Source: a virus. Taken from it: 36,436 nucleotides of DNA. The stretch spans positions 1 through 36,436 of IMG/VR virus record IMGVR_UViG_3300027714_000051; one strand, written 5' to 3'. The position numbers and the translations under genes were made by a program. The notes under the pieces are model-generated. The model made no database searches. It saw nothing but the letters and a program-made list of their open reading frames with translations, and was not told where the DNA came from. The first letter of the stretch is position 1, and the number at the start of each line of letters is the position of its first letter. Below are positions 1 to 6,557 of the stretch, piece by piece.

Positions 1-9
1 CCTCTATAT

Positions 10-35
10 TTAATTATTATGTATAAATATAAGAA
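10..35 (-). promoter_or_regulatory. Class II bipartite element at left edge
   Basis: Reading the sense (minus) strand, TTCTTATATT (26-35) is followed directly by TATACATAATAATTAA (10-25). The same pair occurs upstream of the bS21 gene and of the 54-aa gene. A GAGG ribosome-site-like sequence follows at the edge, so a gene probably starts just outside the window. The stretch from 1 to 55 holds no other feature. Confidence 0.4.
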
Positions 36-55
36 ATCTTTTTCAAATAAAAAAA

Positions 56-820
56 TTATTTGGTAGGTATATCTTTATTAATATCAATTACTACTTCTGA
101 ACCTACAGTAATTATTGCTGGTGAGAATGTCTTCGGATTAAAGTTACTAAGAGCTTTTTGTATGTTGTTAGGTATTACATAACCATTCATATTGATATTG
201 AATGTAGCTTTATTTACTCTATCTGTTCCTGCATCTACAGTTAGATCTGTAGTAAAACTATCGATCTTGGCAAGGAACTTAAATTTTTCATTGCCCCAAT
301 ATTGATTAGCTGAATAGTTTATATCTTCTATGATCGTATTCAATTGGGTAATATAATCGGTCCAAATTACACATTCATACTGAAGGGTGATATAATCTGG
401 CACTACCACATTATGGAAAGTCCCTACAGGTTTTCGTCCATTTAAAACCTCGAAATTATCATATGTATTCTTGCTTGAATATGCAGTTTGGAACGATTGT
501 ACTAAAGGATTATTTATATCTACTTTACTACCTATCAATTTGCGTTCAAAAGATGTTCTCTTATAAGCTATTGCAGGTAATTGAATCATACCTTTCTGAT
601 CTCTTAGTAGACCAGACTTCTGGATGTTCTTCCATCTTTCTGGTGAAGCATATATTACAGGTACTGGAGCTGGTCCATCCTCTGTATTTACAGTTGGCTG
701 AACAACATTATCGAAATAATATTTAATAACAGAATCTATCTCATATAGGCCCATAGTGATGTTTGGACCATCACCAGTTCTATTCATTTGATCTGCTCTA
801 TTTATTTTGTTTTCAGCCAT
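56..820 (-). CDS. gp15: Tail sheath stabiliser/completion protein, T4 gp15-like
   Basis: In T4, gp15 caps the end of the tail and joins the finished tail to the neck of the head. This 254-aa protein is near T4 gp15 length (272 aa) and has a similar layout. An N-terminal segment PVPVIYASPERW (about residues 52-63) resembles the T4 PITYAS region. A middle segment YECVIWTDYITQLNTIIEDI resembles the T4 YELSIFTRYEDDM...VEQI region. A C-terminal stretch ending in FNINMNGYVIP resembles T4 FEVNGWMYPP. It starts at an ATG that overlaps the stop codon of the gp14-like gene by one base, so the two are probably translationally coupled. Position right after two neck-type genes supports the call. The main doubt is that identity to T4 is low and was judged by eye. 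Confidence 0.65.
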   Translation of the reverse strand: MAENKINRADQMNRTGDGPNITMGLYEIDSVIKYYFDNVVQPTVNTEDGPAPVPVIYASPERWKNIQKSGLLRDQKGMIQLPAIAYKRTSFERKLIGSKVDINNPLVQSFQTAYSSKNTYDNFEVLNGRKPVGTFHNVVVPDYITLQYECVIWTDYITQLNTIIEDINYSANQYWGNEKFKFLAKIDSFTTDLTVDAGTDRVNKATFNINMNGYVIPNNIQKALSNFNPKTFSPAIITVGSEVVIDINKDIPTK

Positions 821-1335
821 TATATATTCTTAAGTTTTTTAATAAAAGTTTTTACAGACTTTTCTATATTTAGTTTTGATGTTCTAGCTCTATGGGCATT
901 ACAAATAACCGAAAAGTTAGAACCAAAGTTGTCGTCATTTTTAGCAGCTTCAGGATTTTTACCAACTATATATTGATTATCGATGACCTTATCTACTTCC
1001 CAATAACTACCATCATGATCTATTATATCTCCAACTTCCAGGACTAGTTCTGCGGTATTTTTTAAAGTATCCCTAAGGAAACTGAAGTTGGCTTCCTGGT
1101 CTATATCTGTACCATATTCTGCATCTACATACACTGGATCTTGGAATTCAACTAGACAAGCAATTCTTATGGCTGGATTATAAACCTTCTCTATATTTTC
1201 ACCATACAGATTATCATTATTATCACTAACAGATACTTTATACACATCTACATTAGTATCAATAATATTATTAATCAATTCCTTATTTAAAGAATTGAAT
1301 AAATCTACGTCTTTTGATGAGCCAAATAGAGCCAT
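820..1335 (-). CDS. gp14: Neck / head-tail connector protein, probably T4 gp14-like
   Basis: A 171-aa acidic protein with no signal peptide or membrane segment. Its central part, ELVLEVGDIIDHDGSYWEVD (about residues 95-114) followed by a tyrosine and a VGKNPE segment, resembles the region of T4 gp14 that reads GDLIYFPMDNSLFEIN. It is shorter than T4 gp14 (256 aa). The C-terminus is basic. It lies two bases after the gp13-like gene and overlaps gp15 by one base, the same 13-14-15 order as in T4, where gp13 and gp14 form the neck joining head to tail. The call rests on synteny plus a weak motif match; a different head-closure protein is possible. Confidence 0.5.
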   Translation of the reverse strand: MALFGSSKDVDLFNSLNKELINNIIDTNVDVYKVSVSDNNDNLYGENIEKVYNPAIRIACLVEFQDPVYVDAEYGTDIDQEANFSFLRDTLKNTAELVLEVGDIIDHDGSYWEVDKVIDNQYIVGKNPEAAKNDDNFGSNFSVICNAHRARTSKLNIEKSVKTFIKKLKNI

Positions 1336-1337
1336 TA

Positions 1338-2480
1338 TTATCCTATATAAATATTAAGCGGTACATTACCAATTGTTTCTTTTAAGAATTCAGATTCTTC
1401 TTTTTTAGCTTCTAACATATTTCTACGAGAAGAAGCTTCTAAATCTTCTCTTAATTGTGTGATTAGATTTTCTTTTTCTGCTGCTCCTTCACCTCTTAAA
1501 GAATCACCATCTAAACTAACATCACCACCAGGAATTGGAACTGAAGCATATTTACTACGGATTTGACCTAGTAATTCTTTAGCTAGTGCAAGCGTGTATT
1601 TTTTAATCCATTGAATACCTGGAGAGTTTATTCTAGAGTAGGTCATTACTCTATAATCAATATCTGCAAAGCTAGTTACATTATTTATAGTTCCTAGACT
1701 ACCAGTAACTTTTGATGCTTCTGTGTAATATTGGAACCATAAATTGAAGTCTGAGGTTGGCTTAGGAAATAATTTAATCACATTGTTTTGTAGCTCAAAA
1801 GAATATGCAGATTTTCTAACCATATCACTAAACTCTACTTGTTGATTTCTTAACATTATATCATACATTGGTAGCAGCATAAAGGATACACCAGCACCTC
1901 TATTCTGGAATCCAAACTCTCCTAATGCCATTGTAGAATTATGTACATTACCAGCATACTGGTCATAGTATCTTCTACTAGCAGGAGTTCTATCATGAAA
2001 TATTTTTCGAATTTCAAGTCTACTATTACTTTCACTCACAGAACCATAAAGGTTTTGTAAATCATAAGTTTGAGTGCCTGAAGTTATTGCTATAGATCCA
2101 CTTTTTAACGTTACATTACCACCAGAAAGAGCTTCTGTTCCATAATGCTCACTTAAACCTATAGGACCATTTAAACCTTCTATAGTACGATTAGTTAAAT
2201 CTGTTCGAGTCTGATTAGAGGCTTCTAATAAATTCTGACGTATTTGATACCTTTGTACCTGAGCACTATACTCGGTTACAGCCTCTTCGAAGCAGGCCCA
2301 AAACTGTACGTCCTGAAGCTCTACATCTACTATTGGATATCCCAATCTTTTTGCACACCAAGATGCAACAGTGTCTGCATCTGATCTAAATTTATTATCC
2401 ACATCATAATGACCAAAAGGGGTTTGCCCTGGTAGGCCTAGAAATGTAGATGTTCCTGTCCATATTTTAATATTTGCCAT
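1338..2480 (-). CDS. gp13: Neck protein, probably T4 gp13-like
   Basis: A 380-aa soluble protein, longer than T4 gp13 (309 aa). The N-terminal third has the layout seen in T4-like neck proteins: a segment ending AKRLGYPIVDVEL (about residues 44-56), which resembles RRLGAPIINVEL of T4 gp13, followed by a helix FEEAVTEYSAQVQRY that resembles the T4 segment on the inside of the neck ring. The C-terminal part is helical and charged, including a LREDLEASSRRNMLEAKKEE coiled-coil-like stretch. The start has an AGGAAAG ribosome site and a class I GATATTTATA element about 20 bases upstream. It follows phoH and leads a three-gene set with the gp14- and gp15-like genes. Confidence 0.55.
   Translation of the reverse strand: MANIKIWTGTSTFLGLPGQTPFGHYDVDNKFRSDADTVASWCAKRLGYPIVDVELQDVQFWACFEEAVTEYSAQVQRYQIRQNLLEASNQTRTDLTNRTIEGLNGPIGLSEHYGTEALSGGNVTLKSGSIAITSGTQTYDLQNLYGSVSESNSRLEIRKIFHDRTPASRRYYDQYAGNVHNSTMALGEFGFQNRGAGVSFMLLPMYDIMLRNQQVEFSDMVRKSAYSFELQNNVIKLFPKPTSDFNLWFQYYTEASKVTGSLGTINNVTSFADIDYRVMTYSRINSPGIQWIKKYTLALAKELLGQIRSKYASVPIPGGDVSLDGDSLRGEGAAEKENLITQLREDLEASSRRNMLEAKKEESEFLKETIGNVPLNIYIG
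1346..1355 (-). promoter_or_regulatory. Weak class I element (sense AATATTTATA) before gp14-like gene
   Basis: The sense strand reads AATATTTATA about 10 bases before the gp14-like start, but it also encodes the last residues of the gp13-like protein (NIYIG). It may therefore be a coding coincidence. Confidence 0.15.
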
Positions 2481-2499
2481 AATCGTCTTTCCTATCCAT

Positions 2500-2509
2500 T
2501 ATAAATATC
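2500..2509 (-). promoter_or_regulatory. Class I element GATATTTATA before gp13-like gene
   Basis: Sense strand reads TTGATATTTATAATGG, ending about 19 bases before the ATG and just upstream of AGGAAAG. It lies in the short gap between the phoH stop and the gp13-like start. The TATAAT at its 3' end also looks like a bacterial -10 box. Confidence 0.4.
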
Positions 2510-2520
2510 AAGTTAAAGGG

Positions 2521-3201
2521 CTAAAGACCTTTGTGGTATTTGTATTTTTCATAAACATCTAATACATCATCCAAAATGGGATGTCTATGATTTTCAAGGA
2601 GATTTATTGTGTGTAGTCCTCGAACTGAACTTATTGATTGTAGAAACTTAAGTCCTGTGTCACCATAATTTTTCAAATCTATTTGATCGGTATCACCACA
2701 GAAAAGCATTTTAGAACCTACACCGATTCTTTGCAATATCATTAGAGATTGACCATGAGTTACATTTTGAGCCTCATCTACAATAATGCAAGAATCAGTA
2801 AAAGTTCTACCTCTCATATATGATACAGGGACTATTTCTATAGTTCCGTCTGCTATCATTGCATCAACCCTTTCTTTTCGTAGAAGTTGATACATGTTTC
2901 CATATATTGGTGCAACCCAAGGATCCATCTTATCTTCGAGTTTTCCTGGTAGATATCCAAGATCCTCTTTAGAAACTGTTGGTCTTGTTATTATAATCTT
3001 CTTGACTTGCTTTTCTAAAACCATTTGTAATGCTATTTGACATGCTAACAATGTTTTTCCGGAGCCTGCTTTACCTATTACAATAGATATATCATTCTCA
3101 AGTATTTCAGCTTTTGCAATTTTTTGCTCTTCATTTAATGAAAGTAAAAATCTATAACCTTTTTTATTATATTTAGGCTTACTCTTTGCCATTTGAACCA
3201 T
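2521..3201 (-). CDS. phoH: PhoH-like ATPase
   Basis: P-loop ATPase of the PhoH family (phosphate-starvation-inducible), common in marine phages; its exact role there is unresolved. The 226-aa protein is shorter than E. coli PhoH (about 350 aa) and has essentially only the ATPase core. Walker A is GKAGSGKT (residues 43-50). The family motif ITRPTVSKEDLGYLPGK lies at about 71-87. Walker B is IIVDEAQN (139-146), and the sensor-like segment CGDTDQID is at 168-175. The first ATG is chosen because AGGAG sits at good spacing before it; an in-frame ATG three codons later lacks this. It lies after the capsid gene terminator with its own class I element and precedes the neck genes, so it is probably expressed with late structural genes. 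Confidence 0.93.
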   Translation of the reverse strand: MVQMAKSKPKYNKKGYRFLLSLNEEQKIAKAEILENDISIVIGKAGSGKTLLACQIALQMVLEKQVKKIIITRPTVSKEDLGYLPGKLEDKMDPWVAPIYGNMYQLLRKERVDAMIADGTIEIVPVSYMRGRTFTDSCIIVDEAQNVTHGQSLMILQRIGVGSKMLFCGDTDQIDLKNYGDTGLKFLQSISSVRGLHTINLLENHRHPILDDVLDVYEKYKYHKGL

Positions 3202-3222
3202 GAACTCTCCTAAGTTGTTTAG

Positions 3223-3232
3223 TATAAATATC
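3223..3232 (-). promoter_or_regulatory. Class I element GATATTTATA before phoH
   Basis: Sense strand reads AGATATTTATACTA, ending about 21 bases before the phoH ATG and followed by AGGAG. It lies directly downstream of the terminator that follows the capsid gene, where a new promoter would be expected. Confidence 0.45.
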
Positions 3233-3239
3233 TATGCAC

Positions 3240-3268
3240 AAAAAAAGAGACCCAAATTAATGGGCCTC
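3240..3268 (-). terminator. Rho-independent terminator after major capsid gene
   Basis: On the sense strand an 8-bp stem (GAGGCCCA pairing with TGGGTCTC, one G-U pair; arms 3261-3268 and 3247-3254) with a short AT loop is followed by seven Ts (3240-3246). It lies 27 bases after the capsid stop codon. Confidence 0.88.
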
Positions 3269-3294
3269 TAATATCAATCAATAAGAATTAATTA

Positions 3295-4800
3295 TTACAT
3301 TTTATTCTTAACTGTTAATTTAGCAAAGAAATCTTTACGAACTACTTTTTTAGCATAACGAGTCATAACACCTTTTCTTGGAGTAAAGTTGTTAGGATCG
3401 TATACAAGTGGAGTCATAATTAACGGAATGTACGGAGCATAAACCGCACCAGTTTCTAAGAATTGGTTACCACGGAAACCGATAATCATATCATCTGAAT
3501 TCCAGTAAGGATTCTTATAAACTTTATAGCGATTTGCAAAGTTACCGATTTTTTCTACACCAGCTGCAAAGCCATCTTTATCACCATCTGTATCTACAGC
3601 GAAACTAGGTATAGTTTCTAGTATTGTAGCAACATCTGGAGAACATACGATGAAGTTTGCACCACCACGCATAGTAGCACGGTGAATCTTATTGGATAGT
3701 TTTTGAATTTCATATCCAATAGTAGCATTATGTGAACCTAATTGGTAAGCCCAAACTGATCCTGATGAATATGCATTAGTGTCTGCATATGCATCATTTG
3801 CAGGAGTACCATACCATGTAGAAGAGAATCCAGCATTTGCATGTAGCATTTGAAGAATTTCTAAATCAATTTCCATTGCTACATATTCTGATAACATTGA
3901 AGTTAATTCAGCTTCAGCATCAATTGAATGATAAGCGTTTAAATCCTGAGCAAATTCCGGAGTCCATACAACTTTTAACTTACGAGTCTTAGCAATTAAA
4001 GCCTCTTGTTCAAGTTCTACATTCAATTCTGGAATGTTTAAGTTTGCTTCTTCTAAAGCATAACCACCATCACCTGCGGCATTATGAATAGCTTCGAAGT
4101 CACCACGATCACCAGCATCAACTGGAGCTGGGTAGTAATAAAGATCACCAACAGTTCCTGTTCCTACTGCAGTGTCCCATTTTACTTCCGTACCTGTTAC
4201 TGATTCAGCTTGAACAACAACACTATTAGAAATATAGTATGCTGACATCAACATACTTAAGTCTGCATTACCTACAAGAGATAAGTCTGTTGCCGCTTCA
4301 GAAGCTGTAACACCACTAGCAACTTTAGTAGCTTTCAGTGTATAACCTTCACGACCAGGACCATCATATAGACCTTTTGTGAAAGAAGTTGTAGCTGATG
4401 TAGAACCAGCTCCGAATACCGAATCACCTAGTGTATGACCACCAGCTGTATTAGCATATTTAAAGTCTAACCAGAATACTAGTCCCGAAGGAAGATTCAT
4501 TGGTTGAACTGATACGAAATCTTTAGCTGAGATTTCTGCAAAGATACGTCTTACTAAAGGTAAAGCAACTCCATTCCAGTCTTCTTGACCAGCAGAAGTG
4601 CTAGTAGCATTCCCTGACTCTGAAATAAGTTGTTTAGCTTGGTTTTCCAAAAGGATTGCAGTGTTATGTTTATCATACTCACTGTCAAGACCTTCTAAAA
4701 GTCCAGTCTTTTCCCATTTAGCTACGTATTTTGCCGTTTGATCTTTTTGCTGATTGAAAGAAGCTTTCGATTCTTTTAGCAAATTTGACATATTTGACAT
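3295..4800 (-). CDS. gp23: Major capsid protein, T4 gp23-like
   Basis: Forms the capsid lattice of the head. Its 501 residues compare with 521 in T4 gp23. The region GVALPLVRRIFAEISAKDFV followed by SVQPMNLPSGLVF (about residues 77-110) matches the strongly conserved T4 segment MVRRAIPNLIAFDICGVQPMNSPTGQVF. The C-terminal part has the usual capsid features, including a TPRKGVMTRYAKK segment. A probable gp21 cleavage site lies after Glu61, at ISE followed by SGN, which fits the T4 protease preference for (L/I)xE and is close to the T4 cleavage at residue 65. The ATG has TTAGGAG upstream. It directly follows the scaffold gene, as gene 22 precedes 23 in T4, and is followed by a strong terminator. 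Confidence 0.95.
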   Translation of the reverse strand: MSNMSNLLKESKASFNQQKDQTAKYVAKWEKTGLLEGLDSEYDKHNTAILLENQAKQLISESGNATSTSAGQEDWNGVALPLVRRIFAEISAKDFVSVQPMNLPSGLVFWLDFKYANTAGGHTLGDSVFGAGSTSATTSFTKGLYDGPGREGYTLKATKVASGVTASEAATDLSLVGNADLSMLMSAYYISNSVVVQAESVTGTEVKWDTAVGTGTVGDLYYYPAPVDAGDRGDFEAIHNAAGDGGYALEEANLNIPELNVELEQEALIAKTRKLKVVWTPEFAQDLNAYHSIDAEAELTSMLSEYVAMEIDLEILQMLHANAGFSSTWYGTPANDAYADTNAYSSGSVWAYQLGSHNATIGYEIQKLSNKIHRATMRGGANFIVCSPDVATILETIPSFAVDTDGDKDGFAAGVEKIGNFANRYKVYKNPYWNSDDMIIGFRGNQFLETGAVYAPYIPLIMTPLVYDPNNFTPRKGVMTRYAKKVVRKDFFAKLTVKNKM

Positions 4801-4823
4801 TATATTGTCTCCTAAATTTTAAA

Positions 4824-5729
4824 TTAAATCAAACCTGCAAGCTTACGCATGCGATCTGAAAAGTTGTTAGATTCAACGATAACTTCTTTCGAAGGTTTTG
4901 TTGATCTTGTTGATTTTGAAGCAAGACCTTCAGTCATTGATGTCTTCTTGGTAGATGACCTCATTGATTTCATAGATTCTGCTAATGTTGAATAAACCAA
5001 TTTTACTTCACGTACTGAATTAGCTCTGTCGAACGTCTCAATAACACGCATTTTTTGGTCTTCGTTTAAATTACCATTTCTGAATAATTTGTTTGAGAAT
5101 AAAAGTTTTGCATTTAACAAGTTAACTTCATTAATTTTGTCTTTCAAGAATCTAATAGTCTCGTAAGCTTCTTCTAAATCATCAACTGCTGGTTCTTCTA
5201 CTTCTTCATCATCACCGTCTTCATCTTCTTCTTGTAAAGCTTTAATAACTTCTTCAAGATCAAAATCAGATTCTTCAGTAACAGCTTCATCTTCTTCGGC
5301 TACTACTTCTGTTGATTCAAAAGCAAATTCTTCTTCGTCTTCTGCAGGAACTTCTTCCTCGTCTTCACCTTCTAATTCACGAATAATCGCTTCTAATTCT
5401 AGTGAGTCATCATCATCTTCTAAACCAAGATCTTCTTCTGCGTCTTCTGCCACAACTTCATCTTCTTCGTCTTCTACGGGTACTTCTTCTACTTCGTCTT
5501 CAACTGGTACATCAAACTCTTCGTCTTCAGTATATTCAGCTTCAACAGCAACGTCTAGTTCATCTTCATCTTCAAGATCGTCTTCGTAGTCTTCACGTAT
5601 TTTCGTAGATAACATAGATTGTAGTTTTGGTGTGAACGCTTCTTCAAGAGCAAGCTTAGCATTTGCAATAGCAGTTTCTCTAACAGCTTTTGCATCGGCA
5701 ATTGCCTCTTTTAACAAGTCTTTTGACAT
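4824..5729 (-). CDS. gp22: Prohead core scaffold protein, T4 gp22-like
   Basis: Expected to form the internal scaffold around which the capsid assembles and then be degraded by the prohead protease. It is 301 aa with three parts: an N-terminal helix (MSKDLLKEAIADAKAVRE), an extremely acidic, Glu/Asp-rich middle (about residues 44-195), and a C-terminal helical region that includes INEVNLLNAKLLFSNKLFR and SVREVKLVYSTLAESM, typical of gp22-like scaffolds. Within the acidic part, two related units occur around LELEAIIRELEGEDEEE and FDLEEVIKALQEEDED. The C-terminus is basic and ends in MRKLAGLI, consistent with capsid-shell contact. The start has AGGAGA upstream. It lies between bS21 and the capsid gene. 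The middle part is low-complexity and will not align well with relatives. Confidence 0.85.
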   Translation of the reverse strand: MSKDLLKEAIADAKAVRETAIANAKLALEEAFTPKLQSMLSTKIREDYEDDLEDEDELDVAVEAEYTEDEEFDVPVEDEVEEVPVEDEEDEVVAEDAEEDLGLEDDDDSLELEAIIRELEGEDEEEVPAEDEEEFAFESTEVVAEEDEAVTEESDFDLEEVIKALQEEDEDGDDEEVEEPAVDDLEEAYETIRFLKDKINEVNLLNAKLLFSNKLFRNGNLNEDQKMRVIETFDRANSVREVKLVYSTLAESMKSMRSSTKKTSMTEGLASKSTRSTKPSKEVIVESNNFSDRMRKLAGLI

Positions 5730-5883
5730 TGTCGTTCTCCTATAATATGTTTGTCAGGAAATAAGGTTATTGGGAACCTTAATAGAAATTTTAATTTTAC
5801 ATGGCTTGCTTTATATAAAAGGATAGAGCATTTTTGCATGTTATTTACGAATATAAGTATATATGAATTTATGAAAAGTCCAC
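5730..5883 (-). promoter_or_regulatory. Leader of the scaffold gene: weak class II element and hairpin
   Basis: The gap between the bS21 terminator and the scaffold start holds no convincing gene. On the sense strand TACTTATATT then TAAATAA (5841-5859) resembles a class II element, about 120 bases before the ATG. A 6-bp inverted repeat AAGGTT/AACCTT (5763-5768, 5775-5780) forms a small hairpin about 35 bases upstream of the ATG. AGGAGA is the ribosome site. Confidence 0.35.
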
Positions 5884-5914
5884 AAAAAAAGCCAGAAATA
5901 TTGAATTTCCAGCT
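5884..5914 (-). terminator. Rho-independent terminator after bS21 gene
   Basis: On the sense strand AGCTGGAAAT (5905-5914) pairs with ATTTCTGGCT (5890-5899), a 10-bp stem with two G-U pairs and a five-base loop, followed by a seven-T run (5884-5890). It lies 28 bases after the bS21 stop. Confidence 0.88.
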
Positions 5915-5941
5915 TAATTTGTACTAAATTATTGTATTATA

Positions 5942-6256
5942 CTATAAAGGACCATTTTTTGTCATAATAGTCCAGGTGAAATTATCCCAAAATGCCACCT
6001 CCTTCGAATGTTCCATAGCTTGACGACGCACTGCATCGTTTTTAAGCTTACGACGTTTGGTCGTGGGTTTGGTATACTCTTGGTTGGCTTTCACTCTTAA
6101 AAGCCTTCCCTCATCTTTCAGATTACGTTTAAAGACCTTTAAAGCACCTTCTAAAGCATAATCTGAACTGTCTGGGACTTTAACTCCCAGTGCACTGTTT
6201 TCACTAATGAAGTCAGTTTTTTTGAATTTCCGTTTGCGGAATTCTGTTCTTTGCAT
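5942..6256 (-). CDS. rpsU: Phage-encoded ribosomal protein bS21-like
   Basis: Resembles bS21, a small-subunit ribosomal protein that sits near the mRNA exit region and the anti-Shine-Dalgarno end of 16S rRNA. In this 104-aa protein, residues about 34-79 match the bS21 core: ALKVFKRNLKDEGRLLRV aligns with ALRRFKRSCEKAGVLAEV, and YTKPTTKRRKLKNDAVRR aligns with YEKPTTERKRAKASAVKR of E. coli. It carries a basic N-terminal extension of about 24 residues and a C-terminal tail of about 25 residues with several aromatics, which replaces the basic tail of E. coli bS21 (71 aa). Phage bS21 genes are known from marine phages. Here the gene sits among head genes with a terminator on each side and its own class II element. 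Unlike its neighbours it has no clear Shine-Dalgarno before the ATG. Probable role: incorporation into host ribosomes to bias translation. Confidence 0.88.
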   Translation of the reverse strand: MQRTEFRKRKFKKTDFISENSALGVKVPDSSDYALEGALKVFKRNLKDEGRLLRVKANQEYTKPTTKRRKLKNDAVRRQAMEHSKEVAFWDNFTWTIMTKNGPL

Positions 6257-6266
6257 AAGATTTCTA

Positions 6267-6296
6267 TTAATTATTTATATAGTCTAAATATAAGAA
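6267..6296 (-). promoter_or_regulatory. Class II element with T4-late-type TATAAATA before bS21
   Basis: The sense strand reads TTCTTATATT (6287-6296), seven bases, then TATAAATAATTAA (6267-6279), which contains the exact T4 late promoter octamer in the correct orientation. It lies 10 bases before the bS21 ATG and directly after a terminator, so a promoter is expected here. Confidence 0.55.
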
Positions 6297-6331
6297 AAAA
6301 AGTCGACATATAAAAATTATACACCGACTTT
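6295..6331 (-). terminator. Rho-independent terminator between 69-aa gene and bS21
   Basis: On the sense strand AAAGTCGGTGTATA (6318-6331) pairs with TATATGTCGACTTT (6299-6312), a 14-bp stem with three G-U pairs and a five-base loop. It is followed by a T-run (6295-6301). It lies 14 bases after the stop of the 69-aa gene and separates the head-assembly genes from bS21. Confidence 0.85.
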
Positions 6332-6345
6332 TTAATTATTTTTTA

Positions 6346-6555
6346 TTATCTAGACCATCTCTTTAACCTATGAAAGCTAAGATTTTCCAAGTAATCATCT
6401 ACTTCTTCTATAAACTTATTGTCATTGGGAGCATGAATAACTGTATTATTTTTTAGCTTCTCCATATCTTCCAAATACTTTTTATGAACCCTTTCCATTT
6501 GCTGGATTGTTTTACTTCTGAATACTTTCTGCTCTATAAGATTTTTTAGTTTCAT
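6346..6555 (-). CDS. Small helical hypothetical protein (69 aa)
   Basis: Not recognised. The protein is basic and helix-rich, with a KTIQQMERVHKKYLEDMEKL segment that could form a coiled coil and a C-terminus FHRLKRWSR. An upstream in-frame ATG at 6600 would give 84 residues but overlap the previous gene by 43 bases. The ATG at 6555 is preferred because AGAGG lies just upstream and it begins two bases after the previous stop. It is the last gene before a terminator, so it belongs to the portal-to-scaffold assembly operon. Its size and place suggest a minor head or core component, without direct evidence. Confidence 0.6.
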   Translation of the reverse strand: MKLKNLIEQKVFRSKTIQQMERVHKKYLEDMEKLKNNTVIHAPNDNKFIEEVDDYLENLSFHRLKRWSR

Positions 6556-6557
6556 AA

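Noticed and set aside
44-62. CAAATAA/TTATTTG hairpin at the end of gp15 as a terminator
   Set aside because: The stem is nearly all A-T, overlaps the stop codon and is followed by As on the transcript strand, with no T-run.
5402-5608. Plus-strand frame rich in Leu/His
   Set aside because: Antisense of the Glu/Asp-rich scaffold gene; the composition follows from GAA/GAT repeats.
5740-5842. Short frame starting MQKCSILLYK in the scaffold leader
   Set aside because: It runs into the scaffold gene out of frame, has no ribosome site and overlaps regulatory sequence.
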